Source: an uncultured Clostridia bacterium
GTDB taxonomy: Bacteria > Bacillota > Clostridia > Christensenellales > Aristaeellaceae
DNA length: 15,572 nt
Assembly (NCBI GenBank): GCA_934636105.1
Contig: CAKTZR010000029.1
Span: forward strand, 1 to 15,572
Reading direction: 5' to 3'
This document shows positions 14,351-15,572 of the stretch, piece after piece; position 1 is the stretch's first letter; every line of letters starts with the position of its first letter. Made by a program: the position numbers and the translations under genes. Under the pieces are notes generated by a model, which was not told the origin of the DNA, made no database searches, and was given only the letters and a program-made list of their open reading frames with translations.

Positions 14351-15127
14351 TTAAGGCTCCCGGTTCGTCAGCTTTTTATGCAGCGCTTCGAGCGCCTGCC
14401 GGAGCGCGCTGGCCTCCATCTGCCCCGGCGCGCTGGCGGCGCCCACCGTGCCGAAACTCAAACAGCTTCCAAAAGCTTCCGCCTGCGTCCGCGTGCTCAC
14501 GCCCAAAGCGCCCATCGAAATCGCGATGATCGGTTGAGGCAGCGCGTCGTTCGCCCGCGCGCAGGCGGTTTGAAGCGCGCGCACGTCTTCCTCTGTCTTC
14601 GGCATCACCGCAATTTTGCATACATCCGCGCCCAGCGCCGCCATGCGCCTGAGCTTGTTCTCCATTGCTTCAATCGACGGCGTTTTTTCAAAGTCGTGAA
14701 ACGAACCGACAACCGGAACGCCCGCCGCGTGCGCTGCCTTCACAATGCGCGCGAAAGCGTCTTCCCCGACGCTCAATTCCGCGTCCAGCGCGTCGCATAC
14801 ATGCGCCTTAGCCAGCGTGGTGAGCAGCGCTTCATACCGCGCCGCGTCCGCATCGCCCGCGCCGCCGTCGCGCACGGTGCGCATCGTTGCCAAAAGCGCG
14901 GTCCCCTGCGCTTTTTCGCGGAGAGCCCGGCAAACCGCACACAATTCGTCCGCGTCGATCTCCGGCGAAACGCTGTCCAGCCGCAGCTCGATCAGGTCGG
15001 CCTGCTCCCGCGCCGCCAGAGCCGCCGCTTCCAATTCGCGCAGATTTTTTCCCATCACGGGCACGCAAATCTTGGGCATTCCCGCCCCCAGCGTTATGTT
15101 TTGCAGCTGCACGGTGTTCTTTTTCAT
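14351..15127 (-). CDS. aroD: 3-dehydroquinate dehydratase, type I
   Basis: This 258-residue cytoplasmic enzyme carries out step three of the shikimate pathway, the syn-dehydration of 3-dehydroquinate to 3-dehydroshikimate through a Schiff base. All known active-site positions can be read: E47 and R49 in ELRLD, R83 in TMRT, H144 in SFHDFEKTP, the Schiff-base lysine K171 in KIAVMP, R213 in STRT, S232 and Q236 in SAPGQM. The length is normal (about 250). The ATG at 15127 has AGGCGG five bases upstream, a weaker SD than its neighbours. No other aromatic-biosynthesis gene is in the window. It has its own promoter, back-to-back with that of tRNA-Leu, and no obvious terminator before the ABC operon. 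Confidence 0.96.
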   Translation of the reverse strand: MKKNTVQLQNITLGAGMPKICVPVMGKNLRELEAAALAAREQADLIELRLDSVSPEIDADELCAVCRALREKAQGTALLATMRTVRDGGAGDADAARYEALLTTLAKAHVCDALDAELSVGEDAFARIVKAAHAAGVPVVGSFHDFEKTPSIEAMENKLRRMAALGADVCKIAVMPKTEEDVRALQTACARANDALPQPIIAISMGALGVSTRTQAEAFGSCLSFGTVGAASAPGQMEASALRQALEALHKKLTNREP

Positions 15128-15160
15128 TCGTTCCGCCTGCCTTTGCTCGTTCTTTCCTTT

Positions 15161-15189
15161 ATTGTATCAAATTTTCCATCGCTTGACAA
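15161..15189 (-). promoter_or_regulatory. Sigma-A promoter of aroD
   Basis: On the minus strand the -10 is TACAAT (15161-15166) and the -35 is TTGTCA (15184-15189), each five of six, with a 17-base spacer. The predicted start is near 15154. Its -35 occupies almost the same bases as the plus-strand -35 of tRNA-Leu. Confidence 0.8.
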
Positions 15190-15211
15190 TAAAACCCGAA
15201 GCCGATATAAT
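15183..15211 (+). promoter_or_regulatory. Consensus sigma-A promoter of tRNA-Leu
   Basis: -35 TTGACA (15183-15188) and -10 TATAAT (15206-15211) both match consensus perfectly with a 17-base spacer. Transcription should start about three bases before the mature tRNA 5' end, the expected strength and layout for a stable RNA. Confidence 0.92.
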
Positions 15212-15220
15212 ATCCTTGTT

Positions 15221-15304
15221 GCGGATATGGTGGAATGGCAGACACCGGGGACTTAAAATCCCCTGCCTCACGGCGTGCGGGTTCGACCCCCGCTATCCGC
15301 ACCA
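15221..15304 (+). tRNA. tRNA-Leu (anticodon UAA)
   Basis: The 84-base gene has acceptor arms GCGGATA (15221-15227) and TATCCGC (15294-15300), discriminator A and an encoded CCA (15302-15304). The anticodon stem GGGGA/TCCCC encloses the loop CTTAAAA, giving anticodon UAA, which reads the Leu codon UUA. A long variable arm (TGCCTCACGGCGT region) marks it as a class II tRNA, and the T arm GCGGG-TTCGACC-CCCGC is complete. UUA should be rare in the GC-rich genes here. Confidence 0.97.
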
Positions 15305-15314
15305 AACCAATATC

Positions 15315-15358
15315 ATCCGAACCGGATTTTCCAGATTGGAAACGGGTTCGGATTTTTT
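15315..15358 (+). terminator. Intrinsic terminator after tRNA-Leu
   Basis: ATCCGAACC (15315-15323) pairs with GGTTCGGAT (15345-15353). Inside is a second pairing, TTTCCA with TGGAAA. The structure ends in a six-base T-run (15353-15358), ten bases after the CCA end. Confidence 0.9.
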
Positions 15359-15440
15359 CTTACCTTTAAAAGCCTTGCGAAGCAAGCATATGGCAAAACA
15401 GCCGCATTTTCATATAGGGCTATCCCTTCATTGAGGAATA

Positions 15441-15449
15441 TGGTATACT
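15441..15449 (+). promoter_or_regulatory. Extended -10 promoter of the peptidase E-like gene
   Basis: TGGTATACT carries an extended -10 (TG-N) and the hexamer TATACT (15444-15449). I see no good -35 at 17 bases, which is common for extended -10 promoters. The predicted start is near 15456, about 30 bases before the ATG. Confidence 0.55.
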
Positions 15450-15486
15450 TGGCTCAACAAATCGGAATTTATCAAGGAGGATATGG

Positions 15487-15572
15487 ATGAAACTGTTTTT
15501 ATGTTCGCACTTTTCAAGTGTAGGAAGTCTGATAAAGGAAGAAATTGAAAATAAGAAAGTCGCATTTATTCC
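15487..15572 (+). CDS. Peptidase E (S51)-like protein, N-terminal fragment (runs off the window)
   Basis: Only 28 codons are visible: MKLFLCSHFSSVGSLIKEEI, then ENKKVAFIP. A short N-terminal beta-strand MKLFL, a helix, and a second strand KKVAFIP is the opening of peptidase S51 (peptidase E / type 1 glutamine amidotransferase-like) proteins, which usually continue KVAFIPTA. In that family a Ser nucleophile later in the protein cuts after Asp in Asp-X dipeptides or acts on related substrates; that part is outside the window. AAGGAGG (15474-15480) is six bases before this ATG; an out-of-frame ATG at 15483 is too close to the SD and reaches a stop after 21 codons. The visible part has 27 G+C in 86 bases, far below the neighbours. 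Confidence 0.65.
   Translation, partial: MKLFLCSHFSSVGSLIKEEIENKKVAFI

Noticed and set aside
1..15572. CRISPR array, insertion sequence or transposase, toxin-antitoxin pair, phage genes
   Set aside because: I looked for regularly spaced repeats, terminal inverted repeats, transposase motifs and small paired genes on both strands and found none.

Overview
This window looks like the chromosome of a moderately GC-rich member of the Bacillota (Firmicutes). A gut or rumen Clostridia lineage, perhaps Christensenellales-like, is my best guess. The evidence is strong GGAGG-type ribosome binding sites before almost every gene, consensus sigma-A promoters with 17-bp spacers, intrinsic terminators with U-tracts, solute-binding proteins with short Lys-Lys signal peptides, and a CUT1 sugar ABC transporter without a local ATPase. 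The taxonomic guess is inference; no marker gene for it is present. Nearly all genes lie on the minus strand. The exceptions are a tRNA and a truncated gene at the right edge.

Minus-strand layout from right to left. (1) aroD (3-dehydroquinate dehydratase, 14351-15127) has its own promoter, which shares its -35 bases with the divergent promoter of tRNA-Leu(UAA) at 15221-15304. (2) A sugar ABC operon (9217-14176) holds a solute-binding protein, a MalF-type permease starting at TTG, a MalG-type permease with an unusual ~260-residue N-terminal extension, and an N-acetylhexosamine 1-kinase-like phosphotransferase. It ends at a strong hairpin. (3) A two-gene operon (7031-9075) encodes a 499-residue protein of unknown function with an N-terminal HTH-like segment, overlapping by ATGA a membrane-anchored lamin-tail-domain protein. 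(4) A PanE/ApbA-family NADPH reductase (5997-6905) has its own promoter but no terminator. (5) A GntR-controlled catabolic operon (120-5874) runs gntR, dctP, dctQ, dctM, FGGY kinase, HpcH/HpaI aldolase, then a terminator at 67-116.

How the genes work together. In the GntR operon a TRAP transporter probably imports a carboxylated sugar derivative. A kinase and a pyruvate-type aldolase act on it or its products, and the FCD-type regulator probably senses the substrate or an intermediate and releases three helically phased operators over the promoter. The reductase just upstream may supply a redox step. In the ABC operon an oligosaccharide or sugar is imported and probably phosphorylated at C1. 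Both transport operons carry a hairpin directly after the solute-binding-protein gene, which would make more binding protein than permease.

Right edge: after tRNA-Leu and its terminator, base composition drops sharply and a plus-strand gene resembling peptidase E (S51) begins and runs off the window. At the left edge, the first seven bases may be the 3' end of a tRNA or tmRNA, followed by a plus-strand terminator.
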